From assembly GCF_030452765.1 (NCBI RefSeq), contig NZ_JAKDLO010000026.1, forward strand, positions 1 through 32,686: a DNA stretch of 32,686 nucleotides, written 5' to 3'. Below the pieces are notes generated by a model. It was not told where the DNA came from, ran no database searches, and was given only the letters and a program-made list of their open reading frames with translations. Of the stretch, positions 16,225-23,543 are shown piece by piece. This DNA is from Intrasporangium sp. Its GTDB lineage: Bacteria > Actinomycetota > Actinomycetes > Actinomycetales > Dermatophilaceae. Positions within the stretch are counted from its first letter, which is position 1. The number at the start of each line of letters is the position of its first letter. A program made the translations under genes and the position numbers.

Positions 16225-16706
16225 CACTGCTCCTTGACGGTGACGCCGGTCAGGCAGGTGAGGCCCTTGGCCGGCGCGGTGTGGAAGGCTTTCGCCTCGA
16301 CCGGGACGCTCTGGCCGGGCGGCACCGTGACGGTGACCTCCTTCGTGAACACCTCGCTGAGGTCCGCGGTCTTGAGCAGCGTGATGCCCACGGTGTAGGT
16401 CTCGGGGGCGTCGTTCGTGTTCGTCACGGTGCCGGAGAAGCTCCATGAACTGCCCTGCGCCTCGCACGTCGCGCCGGTCAGCGCGGCGGACGCGTCGTAG
16501 AGGCTGTCGTCCGCCGGCGCGGAGGGGTCCGGCGCCGCCGTGTCAGGCCCGGTTGGGTCGAGGGGCGCGATCGTCGGCTGGATGACGACCTCGACCGTGG
16601 TCGGATTGCTCGGGGCGGGGCTCGTCGGCTGTCCGCAGCCCGCGAGCCCGGCGGCGAGGGCAAGCCCGAGCAGGACTCCATGTCCCGCTCGCAGCGTCGG
16701 TGGCAT
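16224..16706 (-). CDS. Secreted lipoprotein with FxLYD-like domain
   Basis: A 160-residue lipoprotein. Signal peptide: GHGVLLGLALAAGLAGC, with lipobox LAGC and lipidated Cys near residue 24. A Pro/Thr/Asp-rich linker of about 45 residues follows, then a beta-sandwich region (WSFSGTVTNTNDAPETYTVGITLLKTADLSEVFTKEVTVTVPPGQSVPVEAKAF) that resembles FxLYD domains, and two cysteines (ATCEAQG and GLTCLTG) that may form a disulfide. The ATG at 16704-16706 gives a compact signal peptide; an in-frame ATG at 16760 would add 18 basic residues and cannot be excluded. First gene of the operon with the phosphatase and mptB. Function unknown. Confidence 0.72.
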   Translation of the reverse strand: MPPTLRAGHGVLLGLALAAGLAGCGQPTSPAPSNPTTVEVVIQPTIAPLDPTGPDTAAPDPSAPADDSLYDASAALTGATCEAQGSSWSFSGTVTNTNDAPETYTVGITLLKTADLSEVFTKEVTVTVPPGQSVPVEAKAFHTAPAKGLTCLTGVTVKEQ

Positions 16707-16812
16707 CGGTCGCGCCGCTCGCACACGCACTCGGCCTCCTCGCGTCGGGTGTCTCGCCATTGTGCAATGCCGGGCCGTGAGTCCGGGCTCCGGCACGCGG
16801 GTTTGGCACTGC

Positions 16813-19464
16813 TCAGCCGGACCACACGGCACGGGCCGCGACGGCCACGGCGATGACCGCGAGCCCGGCGAGCACCGCGAGGGAGTCGGCGAGACGCCAC
16901 GGAGCATCCCCCGCCCACGTGCGGCGGTGCGCGCCCGCGAAGCCCCGCGCGTCCATGGCGAGCGCGAGGACGGCGGCCTGCCCGAGCGCCCCGACGAGCA
17001 GCCCGACGGTGACGGCGCCGAGCTCGCGCAGCTTCGCGACCGGACCGTGGTCGGCCCGGATGCCCCGCACCCGCCGGGTCGTCAGGAGCTCGGCCCACAA
17101 CACGTCGAAGGACTGGACTCGTTGCAGCGCCGCCGTCGCCGCGACGACGACACGAGCCGGCAGATGCAGCCGCTGCGCGAGATGGTCGCCCAGCCGTTCC
17201 GGGTCGAGGTAGCCGACGACGAACGCCGACGGCACGACGAGGCAGGTGACTCGCAGCGCCGCCCCGGCCGCGACCTCGACGTCGCGTCCTCCGAGCAGCC
17301 ACGCCGACCACCCGACCCCGACCACGGCGAGCAGCGCGGGTGCCAGGCGACGCAGCACGCCGGCGATCCGGCCGGTCGGGGCGCGACCTCGCCCGGGGGC
17401 GATCAGGCCGACCAGCCCGAGGAGCACCTCGGCGGCGAGAACGGCAAGCCCTTGTCGCCAGTTCTCGAGGAGCGCGGGCAGCACGAGGACGGACAGCGCG
17501 GCGAGCAGCAGTCCCAACGGGCCGACGCGCGAGATGAGGGTATGCCGCTGGGCTTCCTCCTGCTCGTGCGTCGTCTCCTGCGCGTGCGTTGTCTCCTGCG
17601 CGTGCGTTGTCTCCCGCGCGTGCGTTGTCTCCCGCGCGTGCCGGTGCGCCGAGCCGCCCTCGCCCCCTGGTGGGGAAGGGGATGCGGGCGGCTCGAGCCG
17701 GACGACGCGGCGGGCCCGGTCGATGACTCCGGCATCGTGGGTGGTGACCAGGACCCCCGAGCCCTCCCGTTCGGCGGTCGCCAGGACGCCCATGACGGCC
17801 GACCACGTCAGGCGGTCCTGTCCGACGGTCGGCTCGTCGGCGAGGACGAGAGCGGGGCCGTGTGCGATCGCGGCGGCGACGGCGAGGCGGCGCTGCTCGC
17901 CGCCGGAGATGTTGCGGGGATCGACGTCGGCCAGGTGTGCCAGCCCGAGGGTGGCCAGCAGGACATCGGCACGACTGGCCGACGCGGCCGGATCGAGGCC
18001 GATAGCGCGAGGCGTCGTGAGAACCTCGTCGCGAACGGTCCGGGCGACGATCGTCGTCGCGGCTCGCTGTGGCACCCAGGCGACGACACGAGCCAGGGCC
18101 TTCGAGCGCCAGCGGTCGGGTTGTGCGCAGGTGCACTGTCGATCAGGACAAGTGCACTCTCGATCGGGAGAAGAGCACTCTCGATCGGGAGAAGAGCACT
18201 CTCGATCAGGACAAGTGCACTCTCGATCAGGACAAGTGCACTCTCGATCAGGACAAGTGCACTCTCGATCGGGAGAAGTGCACTCTCGATCGGGAGGGGC
18301 GAGCCGGTCAGCGACCGTGACCTGCCCCGACGTCGGGGCGACCAGGCCCCCGGACGCGGTCAGGAGCGACGACTTGCCCGCCCCGCTGGGGCCGACGAGG
18401 GCGACGGTCTCTGCCGCCGCGACCGCCAGGCTCTCGTCCCGGACCGCGACGGTGACCCGAGAGCTCTCCCCGAGCCGGCGGCTGCGGTGCTGCACCGTGA
18501 CGGACTGCGCGCTGACCACCGTCTCGCCGTCGGGGACGAGCCCCACCGCACCCCCAGAGGGTGGCAGGTCGATGACGAGGAGCTCGGGGTCGGGCACGCC
18601 CGGCACCCAGATGCCCTGGGCGGCAAGTGCCTCCCCCTGTTCCTGCAACACCGGCCCAGCAGGCCCGTCGGCGACGACCCCACCATGCGCGTCGAGCACG
18701 ACGAGCCGGTCGACCTGGTCGAGCCAGCCCTCGAGCCGGTGCTCGACGACGACCACGGTGAGGTGGCGGCGGCGGGCGACCCGGTCGACCACCTCGCGGA
18801 CCGTCGCGGCCGTCTCGGGGTCGAGCATCGCCGTGGGCTCGTCGAGCAGCAGCACGCTCGGCTCCATGACGAGTGCCCCGGCCAGGGCGAGCCGCTGAGA
18901 CTCGCCGCCGCTCAGGGTCGCGGGTGAGCTCGTCTCGGGCATGGTGAGCCCGACCTCGGCGAGCGCCGCACTGACCCGGTCGGACATCCGCACGCGCGGC
19001 ACCGAGACGTTCTCGAGGCCGAAGGCGACGTCGCGGCCGAGCGTCGAGGCGACCACCCCGGCGCCAGGGTCCTGCAGGACGAGGCCGACCGCCCCGGCCC
19101 GGTCCTGCGGCGGGACACCAGCGATGGTCACCGTGCCGGAGAGCTCTCCCGAGTCGGCGGTGAGCAGCAGGCCCGCAATGGCGCGCAGCAGCGTCGACTT
19201 GCCGGAGCCCGACGGTCCGGCAAGCAGGATGCGTTCGCCGTGCGCGATGGTCAGCTCGAGGTTCTCGAGGACCGGACGCGACCGACCGTACGGCCGCCAG
19301 GTGAGACCCCTCACCTGGACCGCTGCCGCAAGGCCCGGCCGCTGTGCCGCTTTCTCGATCTCGTCTCCCGGTTCGAGGTGCTGGATGCTCTTGGAGTCCT
19401 CGAGCTGCTCCGTACCCGCGGAGGACTTGCCAGCCTCGACCCGGGGGGACTCGGGCCGTGGCAT
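16813..19464 (-). CDS. ykoD: Fused ECF ATPase-ATPase-T protein (YkoD + YkoC), thiamine precursor uptake
   Basis: An 883-residue fusion. ATPase 1 (about 45-310): Walker A GPSGSGKST (83-91), Q-loop VLQDPG, signature LSGGESQRLALAGAL, Walker B VLLLDEPTAMLD, switch VVVEHRL. ATPase 2 (about 335-595): Walker A GPSGAGKSS, Q-loop AWVPQRAATTIVART, signature ISGGEQRRLAVAAAI, Walker B ALVLADEPTVGQD, switch TTHDAG. T part (about 640-883): hydrophobic helices with the coupling region LLTTRRVRGIRA and ALAMDARGF. In Bacillus, YkoE/D/C are separate and import a thiamine precursor (HMP); there YkoD already carries two ATPases, here the T subunit is fused as well. Two tandem repeats interrupt it in frame: 21-bp array 3 (residues 389-444, between Walker A and the Q-loop of ATPase 2) and an 18-bp repeat (610-633) at the ATPase/T linker. 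It begins one base after the ykoE stop, under the same TPP riboswitch. Confidence 0.88.
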   Translation of the reverse strand: MPRPESPRVEAGKSSAGTEQLEDSKSIQHLEPGDEIEKAAQRPGLAAAVQVRGLTWRPYGRSRPVLENLELTIAHGERILLAGPSGSGKSTLLRAIAGLLLTADSGELSGTVTIAGVPPQDRAGAVGLVLQDPGAGVVASTLGRDVAFGLENVSVPRVRMSDRVSAALAEVGLTMPETSSPATLSGGESQRLALAGALVMEPSVLLLDEPTAMLDPETAATVREVVDRVARRRHLTVVVVEHRLEGWLDQVDRLVVLDAHGGVVADGPAGPVLQEQGEALAAQGIWVPGVPDPELLVIDLPPSGGAVGLVPDGETVVSAQSVTVQHRSRRLGESSRVTVAVRDESLAVAAAETVALVGPSGAGKSSLLTASGGLVAPTSGQVTVADRLAPPDRECTSPDRECTCPDRECTCPDRECTCPDRECSSPDRECSSPDRECTCPDRQCTCAQPDRWRSKALARVVAWVPQRAATTIVARTVRDEVLTTPRAIGLDPAASASRADVLLATLGLAHLADVDPRNISGGEQRRLAVAAAIAHGPALVLADEPTVGQDRLTWSAVMGVLATAEREGSGVLVTTHDAGVIDRARRVVRLEPPASPSPPGGEGGSAHRHARETTHARETTHAQETTHAQETTHEQEEAQRHTLISRVGPLGLLLAALSVLVLPALLENWRQGLAVLAAEVLLGLVGLIAPGRGRAPTGRIAGVLRRLAPALLAVVGVGWSAWLLGGRDVEVAAGAALRVTCLVVPSAFVVGYLDPERLGDHLAQRLHLPARVVVAATAALQRVQSFDVLWAELLTTRRVRGIRADHGPVAKLRELGAVTVGLLVGALGQAAVLALAMDARGFAGAHRRTWAGDAPWRLADSLAVLAGLAVIAVAVAARAVWSG
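17565..17636. repeat. 18-bp tandem repeat in the ATPase/T linker of the ykoDC fusion
   Basis: Four contiguous 18-bp units (17565, 17583, 17601, 17619) of the type cgtgcgttgtctcccgcg, the first two differing by one or two bases. They encode the six-residue repeats ARETTH and AQETTH in the linker between the second ATPase and the membrane T part. The period is a multiple of three, so unit number can vary without breaking the frame. Unrelated in sequence to the 21-bp family. Confidence 0.93.
18131..18298. repeat. Tandem array 3: eight 21-bp units inside an ATPase coding region
   Basis: Eight contiguous units from 18131, each GTGCACTCTCGATC (first unit GTGCACTGTCGATC; units 3 and 4 begin GAGCAC) followed by AGGACAA or GGGAGAA. 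In the frame of the minus-strand ykoDC gene each unit gives a heptapeptide such as PDRECTC or PDRECSS, producing about 60 residues with some 15 cysteines between Walker A and the Q-loop of the second ATPase domain. The frame is intact on both sides. Same repeat family as arrays 1 and 2. Confidence 0.96.
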
Positions 19465-19465
19465 G

Positions 19466-20077
19466 TCAGACCGCCTGTCGCTCCCGGACCTCCTGCCCCG
19501 GCGGGAAGGGGTTCAACGCCCCGGCTTTCGCCAGCAGCCGGGTCAGGCCCAGTGCCAGCAGCGAACCGAAGACCGCGACGCAGGCGCCGAACAGGAGCAG
19601 GTAGGCGAGCTTGTAGCCCCAGGCCCAGTCCTGCCAGTACGAGTACCACTCATAGACGGCCTCGAACGCGCCGCCGAGGAACCCGCCGACCAGCAGGGGT
19701 CCCCAGCGGAAGGCGGCATACCCGAAGGCGGCGAAGCCGAGCTCCACGCCGAGGCCCTGGACGAAGCCCGACACGAGGGTCGTCAGCCCCCACTGGGTGC
19801 CGATGAGGGCCGAGACGATCGCAGCGAGCAGCTCCGTGAAGACGGCCGCACCGGGCCGGCGGATGACGAGCATGCCGACGATCCCGGCAACGAGCCAGGG
19901 CCAGGCGAAGAGCGCCGCGAGCGGCGGAAAGGCAGCCTTCACGAACGTCGACGGCGCCTCGTAGATCAACCCCCAGCCCCAGTAGGCCACGCCGAAGGCG
20001 ACGCCGAGAAAGGCGCAGGTGAGCAGGTCGATGGTCCGCCAGCGCCCAAGCGGGGCGGACGCGGTGATGTCCTTCAT
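19466..20077 (-). CDS. ykoE: ECF transporter S component, YkoE family
   Basis: A 203-residue membrane protein with about six hydrophobic helices, the substrate-binding S subunit of an energy-coupling-factor transporter. It matches YkoE: WRTIDLLTCAFLGVAFGVAYWGWGLIYEAP at the N-terminus, GMLVIRRPGAAVFTELLAAIVSALIGTQWGLTTLVSGFVQGLGVELGFAAFGY in the middle and FEAVYEWYSYWQ later. YkoE takes up thiamine precursors (hydroxymethylpyrimidine) together with YkoD and YkoC. ATG at 20075-20077 is preferred, with GGGAG 12 bases upstream; a TTG at 20089 is possible. It is followed after one base by the ATPase/T fusion, and preceded by a TPP riboswitch, which supports the substrate assignment. Confidence 0.9.
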   Translation of the reverse strand: MKDITASAPLGRWRTIDLLTCAFLGVAFGVAYWGWGLIYEAPSTFVKAAFPPLAALFAWPWLVAGIVGMLVIRRPGAAVFTELLAAIVSALIGTQWGLTTLVSGFVQGLGVELGFAAFGYAAFRWGPLLVGGFLGGAFEAVYEWYSYWQDWAWGYKLAYLLLFGACVAVFGSLLALGLTRLLAKAGALNPFPPGQEVRERQAV

Positions 20078-20179
20078 GGTGTTCGACAACTCCCGGGTAA
20101 CTCAAGGATGGATACCGCGGGGAGGCACACAGCGGCATACGTCATGAATCATGAACGCAGCGACTGTGGGCCTGAGATG

Positions 20180-20270
20180 TCCCGACTTCCTTCGCCGGTG
20201 CTAACCGGAGCAGGTTCGAGGGTCTGCGGCGGGGGCCGCACTCTCAGCGCGTGACGCGCTCCCCTGTCGT
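20180..20270 (-). promoter_or_regulatory. TPP (THI-box) riboswitch upstream of ykoE
   Basis: Read on the minus strand, the leader holds the diagnostic blocks of the thiamine pyrophosphate riboswitch in order: GGGGAGC of P2 (around 20260-20266), CTGAGA (20242-20247), ACCCTCGAACCTGC (20210-20223), and CCGGTTAGCACCGGCGAAGGAAG (20186-20208 shown here in parts: CCGGTTAGCACCGG then CGAAGGAAG). The sequence ends about 100 bases before the ykoE start, leaving room for an expression platform. Binding of TPP should switch off the transporter operon. Confidence 0.93.
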
Positions 20271-20322
20271 GTGGTGGGGTCGTGCTGTTCAGTTGTGCTA
20301 CTCCTGACTCTACTCTTGGCCC

Positions 20323-20739
20323 ATGGAACAGTCACAGCACGAGGACACGAAGTCGTCCGGAGGGGCGCTCGGCAACGTCGTCTGGAAGGTCATGACGATC
20401 GTGGCGGCAGTTGTCGCCTCGAAGGTCGCCACCACCCTCGCGTCTAAGACCTGGGGGATCGTGACCGGCAAGCCTGTTCCCGTCAAGAGTGACTACGACA
20501 AGGAGCGGACCCGCGACGTTGTCGCGTACGCCGCCCTGTCCGCGATGTTCCTCACCGGGGCCAAGGTTTTCGCCGAGCGTAGGGCCGCGCAGTACTTCCG
20601 CGACTCGAGTGGGCACCTGCCCAAGCACCTTGTCGAGACGAAGCCGACCAAGCAGGAGAAGAAGGCGCAGAAGCGGCTCGAGAAGGCGCACAAGCAGGAG
20701 TCCGGCGAGCAGCAGCACGCTTCGTCACCTGCCGACTGA
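20323..20739 (+). CDS. DUF4235 family membrane protein
   Basis: A 138-residue protein of the actinobacterial DUF4235 family: a short polar start, first helix NVVWKVMTIVAAVVASKVATTLASKTWGIVTGKPVP (the family signature), second helix RDVVAYAALSAMFLTGAKVFAERRAAQYFR, then a basic, Lys/Glu-rich C-terminal tail from about residue 105 (PTKQEKKAQKRLEKAHKQ). ATG at 20323. It diverges from the riboswitch-controlled transporter. Function unknown. Confidence 0.85.
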   Translation: MEQSQHEDTKSSGGALGNVVWKVMTIVAAVVASKVATTLASKTWGIVTGKPVPVKSDYDKERTRDVVAYAALSAMFLTGAKVFAERRAAQYFRDSSGHLPKHLVETKPTKQEKKAQKRLEKAHKQESGEQQHASSPAD

Positions 20740-20827
20740 GCCTCGGTGCGGCGAGCCCCTTCCGGATGACGCCGTACCGTGATGTGCTGGGGGCGACCGG
20801 CACAGCAGGACCCCCAGGGAGGTAGGG

Positions 20828-21037
20828 ATGAAGGCGAAAGTCGGAGACGCGATCACGATGACCACCGAGCGGGTCGGTCAGGTCAACCGTCAGGGAGTCA
20901 TCCGGGAGGTGCACGGCGCGGACGGTGGGCCGCCGTACCTCGTCGAGTGGTCCGACGGGCACACCGGGCTGATCAACCCGGGACCCGGCTCGGTCAAGCG
21001 GATCGGCGAGCAGGCCGGCGGGAAGACGGCCACCTGA
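20828..21037 (+). CDS. DUF1918 domain protein
   Basis: A 69-residue protein. MKAKVGDAITMTTERVGQVNRQGVIREVHGADGGPPYLVEWSDGH matches DUF1918, small SH3-like barrel proteins of actinobacteria with no assigned activity; the end of the domain is TGLINPGPGSVKRI. ATG at 20828 has GGGAGG 8-13 bases upstream. Single gene, convergent with hutF 30 bases further on. Confidence 0.88.
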   Translation: MKAKVGDAITMTTERVGQVNRQGVIREVHGADGGPPYLVEWSDGHTGLINPGPGSVKRIGEQAGGKTAT

Positions 21038-21067
21038 GGCCGGCGGCCTGAGGCGGTCAGGCGGCGC

Positions 21068-22402
21068 TCAGTGCGCCGAGGCGCCGATGACCCGCTGGAT
21101 CGAGGCCCCGAGCAGGCGCCCCACGTCGCCGAGACGGTGGTGCCCCTCGGACACGACGAGCTCGCCGCCGACGACCACGGTCGACACGTCAGAGGCGACC
21201 CCGGCGTAGAGGATCTGCTCCGGGGCCGCCCCTGCGGTGTTGACCGTGTCGGTGCGCACCGTGATGAAGTCGGCGAGCGCTCCCTTGGACAGGTGCCCGC
21301 CGTCGGACCAGCCGAGCGCCCGGTAGCCGTTGAAGGTGGCCGCGAGGAGCAGGTCGGCGGGCGAGAAGCGGTCGCGCTCGTTGGACACCAGGCGCTCGTG
21401 CATCTCGAGTGCACGCAACTCCTCGAACGGGTCGATGACCACGTGCTGGTCGGTACCGAGGCTGATCGTCGACCCTGCGTCGTGCAGGGCACGTGAGGGG
21501 CCGATGCCGTCGGCGAGGTCGCGCTCCGTCGTCGGGCACATGCAGACGCCGGTCCCGGTGCCACCGACGAGCTCGATGTCCTCGTCCGTCAGGTGCGTCG
21601 CGTGGATCGCCGTCAGGCTCGAGCCGAGGGCACCGGCATCGGCGAGCAGCTGCGTCGGCGTGCGGGCGTAGTACATCTGGCAGGCGAGGTTCTCGCCGTG
21701 CTGCTCGGACAGGTGGATGTGCAGCGGGAGGTCGCCGGCGGCCGCGACGACCGTGGGCAGGTCCTCGCGACGGACGGCGCGCACGGAGTGGATGGCCGCG
21801 CCTAGCCGGACCCGGTCGGTCTCTGGGCGCCGGGCCAGCATCCTGGTGGCCCACGCGTCGACGGAGCCGTCGCTGAAGCGCAGCTGGCCGGGGTGCAGCT
21901 CGGTGTGGCCGTCACCCCTCAGCCCGCCCGCGAGGTAGCAGGTGTCGAGCAGGGTCAGCCGGAGTCCGGCCTCGTGTGCCGCGTGTCGCAGGGCGAGGCT
22001 CATCGCGTTCGGGTCACCGAACGGTTTCCCCCCGGGACGATGGTGCACGTAGTGGAACTCGCCGACCACGGTGATCCCCGCAGCGGCCATCTCGGCGTAC
22101 ACGGCCCGCGCGAGGGCGAAGTAGGTGTCCGGGTTCAGCTGTGCGGCAACGGCATACATCTGCTCGCGCCAGCTCCAGAAGTTGCCGCCACCACCGTTGA
22201 CGCGGCCCCGGAGCGCCCGATGGAACGCGTGACTGTGGGCGTTGGCCATGCCCGGCAGCGTGACGCCGTCGAGCCACACGTCACCGGGCTGCGGGTTGAC
22301 CCCGCTCTGGACCTCCTTGAAGATGCCAGCGGCCTCGACGAGACGCACCTGGTGAGCGAAACCGCTTGTCAACCAAGCGTACTCGCACCAGTATGCGGTC
22401 AT
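21068..22402 (-). CDS. hutF: Formimidoylglutamate deiminase
   Basis: A 444-residue amidohydrolase matching HutF, which converts N-formimino-L-glutamate to N-formyl-L-glutamate and ammonia in the histidine degradation branch that later uses HutG. Metal and catalytic features of the barrel are visible: LPGMANAHSHAFHRALRG (HxH zinc ligands), TVVGEFHYVHHRPGG, LPLHIHLSEQHGEN (zinc His and the SEQ motif), AIHATHLTDEDI, and ISLGTDQHVVIDPFEELRALE (the metal-binding Asp). ATG at 22400-22402 gives the family start. Other hut genes are not in the window on either side. The divergent IclR-type gene is a plausible regulator. Confidence 0.92.
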   Translation of the reverse strand: MTAYWCEYAWLTSGFAHQVRLVEAAGIFKEVQSGVNPQPGDVWLDGVTLPGMANAHSHAFHRALRGRVNGGGGNFWSWREQMYAVAAQLNPDTYFALARAVYAEMAAAGITVVGEFHYVHHRPGGKPFGDPNAMSLALRHAAHEAGLRLTLLDTCYLAGGLRGDGHTELHPGQLRFSDGSVDAWATRMLARRPETDRVRLGAAIHSVRAVRREDLPTVVAAAGDLPLHIHLSEQHGENLACQMYYARTPTQLLADAGALGSSLTAIHATHLTDEDIELVGGTGTGVCMCPTTERDLADGIGPSRALHDAGSTISLGTDQHVVIDPFEELRALEMHERLVSNERDRFSPADLLLAATFNGYRALGWSDGGHLSKGALADFITVRTDTVNTAGAAPEQILYAGVASDVSTVVVGGELVVSEGHHRLGDVGRLLGASIQRVIGASAH

Positions 22403-22730
22403 CCCACATCGCCCTTCCATCGGCACAGGTCGGCGACGGCCATCGTCGGGCCGTGGCCCCATTCTCGCAGTCCGAGAGTCCGGCGTGGGGCGCCTGTGAC
22501 CACTTGTTACGGTTGCGGGGCGCACGGGGTCGGGCTCGTGATGGGCGGTGACGACGTCATACGGCTCTTCGACGCCACGGTCGCCGACATCTGCGACGAG
22601 CAGACACGCCCGTCCTGACCCCTGCCGCCTCACCGTCCCGACCCGTCTCAGGGGCGAGACCCGAGCACCTTTCCGTGACCCGGCCCGCGGTCCTACGATC
22701 GTTGACAGACGTCACACGGAAGGCGACCCG
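22403..22730. other. Intergenic region between divergent hutF and IclR gene
   Basis: About 330 bases. It must hold both divergent promoters. A GTG-started frame at 22496-22618 encodes 40 residues (begins VTTCYGCGAHGVGLV, ends CDEQTRPS) with a CxxC pair, without a clear ribosome site; it matches no family I know and is not called as a gene. A plausible promoter for the IclR gene is listed separately. Confidence 0.4.
22671..22699 (+). promoter_or_regulatory. Candidate promoter of the IclR-family gene
   Basis: TTCCGT at 22671-22676 and TACGAT at 22694-22699 are spaced by 17 bases, giving a predicted start near 22706 and a leader of about 25 bases with GAAGG before the ATG. Directly downstream, TTGACAGACGTCAC includes TGAC/GTCA half-sites spaced by four bases that could be an operator. 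Assigned from sequence pattern only. Confidence 0.4.
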
Positions 22731-23495
22731 ATGGCGAACGCGCCGGCCGCGGCCAACGCCCTCGACGTGCTGGAGCACCTTTCCAGGCACGCGGAGCCGA
22801 TGCCTGCGGCCGCGATCGCCCGTGACCTCGGGCTCCCCCGGTCGTCGGTCTACCACCTGCTCAAGGTGCTGGGCGGTCGCGGCTATGTCACGCACTACGG
22901 CGAGGATCGCCGGTTCGGACTCGGCTGCGCCGCCTACGAGCTCGGCTCCGCCTACCAGCGTCAGGCACCGTTGGCCCGGCTCGCACGGGCCGCGATGCGC
23001 CGCCTGGTCGACGAGGTCGGGCGCAACACCCACTTCGCGACGCTGGACGGGCGCGACGTCATCTACCTGCTCGAGGAACGTGCCGTCGGGCAGCCCACCC
23101 TCGTCACCGATGTCGGCGTCCGACTGCCTGCGCACCTGACCGCGAGCGGTCTCGCCATGCTGTCGGCTCTCCCCCAGTCGCGCGTCCGCGCGCTGTACCC
23201 CGATCGTGCCGTCCTCGTGCAGCGATGCGGCGGCGGGCCAGGGTCGCTGACCGAGCTGCGCGCCCTGCTCAGCCGGTCGCGGATGGACGGGTTCGCCCGC
23301 GAGAACGGCACCGTGACTGCCGGCCTCTCCTCGGTCGGGGTGCCCGTCCTCGACCGGTCCGGGCGACCGCTCGCGGCGATCGCGGTGACATTCCGCTCCG
23401 AGGACGGGTCGGCCGAGCAGATCGCCGAGTTCGTCGCCCGGACGAGGAGCACTGCCGCGGACATCGGGCGTCGGCTCGGACCCACCCGTCCGTGA
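22731..23495 (+). CDS. IclR-family transcriptional regulator
   Basis: A 254-residue IclR-type regulator. N-terminal winged helix at residues 5-75: ANALDVLEHLSRHAEPMPAAAIARDLGLPRSSVYHLLKVLGGRGYVTHYGEDRRFGLG. C-terminal effector domain at 85-250: LVDEVGRNTHFATLDGRDVIYLLEE, GVRLPAHLTASGLAMLSALP (the typical LPxHxTAxGkAmLA region), SRSRMDGFARENGTVTAGLSSVGVPVLDRSGRPLAAIAVTF. The ATG at 22731 follows GAAGG. Divergent from hutF, so it probably controls histidine catabolism and may sense a pathway intermediate; that is inference from position. Confidence 0.9.
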   Translation: MANAPAAANALDVLEHLSRHAEPMPAAAIARDLGLPRSSVYHLLKVLGGRGYVTHYGEDRRFGLGCAAYELGSAYQRQAPLARLARAAMRRLVDEVGRNTHFATLDGRDVIYLLEERAVGQPTLVTDVGVRLPAHLTASGLAMLSALPQSRVRALYPDRAVLVQRCGGGPGSLTELRALLSRSRMDGFARENGTVTAGLSSVGVPVLDRSGRPLAAIAVTFRSEDGSAEQIAEFVARTRSTAADIGRRLGPTRP

Positions 23496-23543
23496 CGGGT
23501 ATGCCGCTCACCCACCTTCGGGGTCGTCCGTAGGCTTGGGCGC

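Noticed and set aside
12236-18298. CRISPR arrays
   Set aside because: The 21-bp units are contiguous with no unique spacers and no cas genes are present.
16540-18927. Long plus-strand frame (about 795 codons) opposite the ykoDC fusion
   Set aside because: Antisense shadow lengthened by the stop-free repeats; composition is low complexity and no domain is visible.
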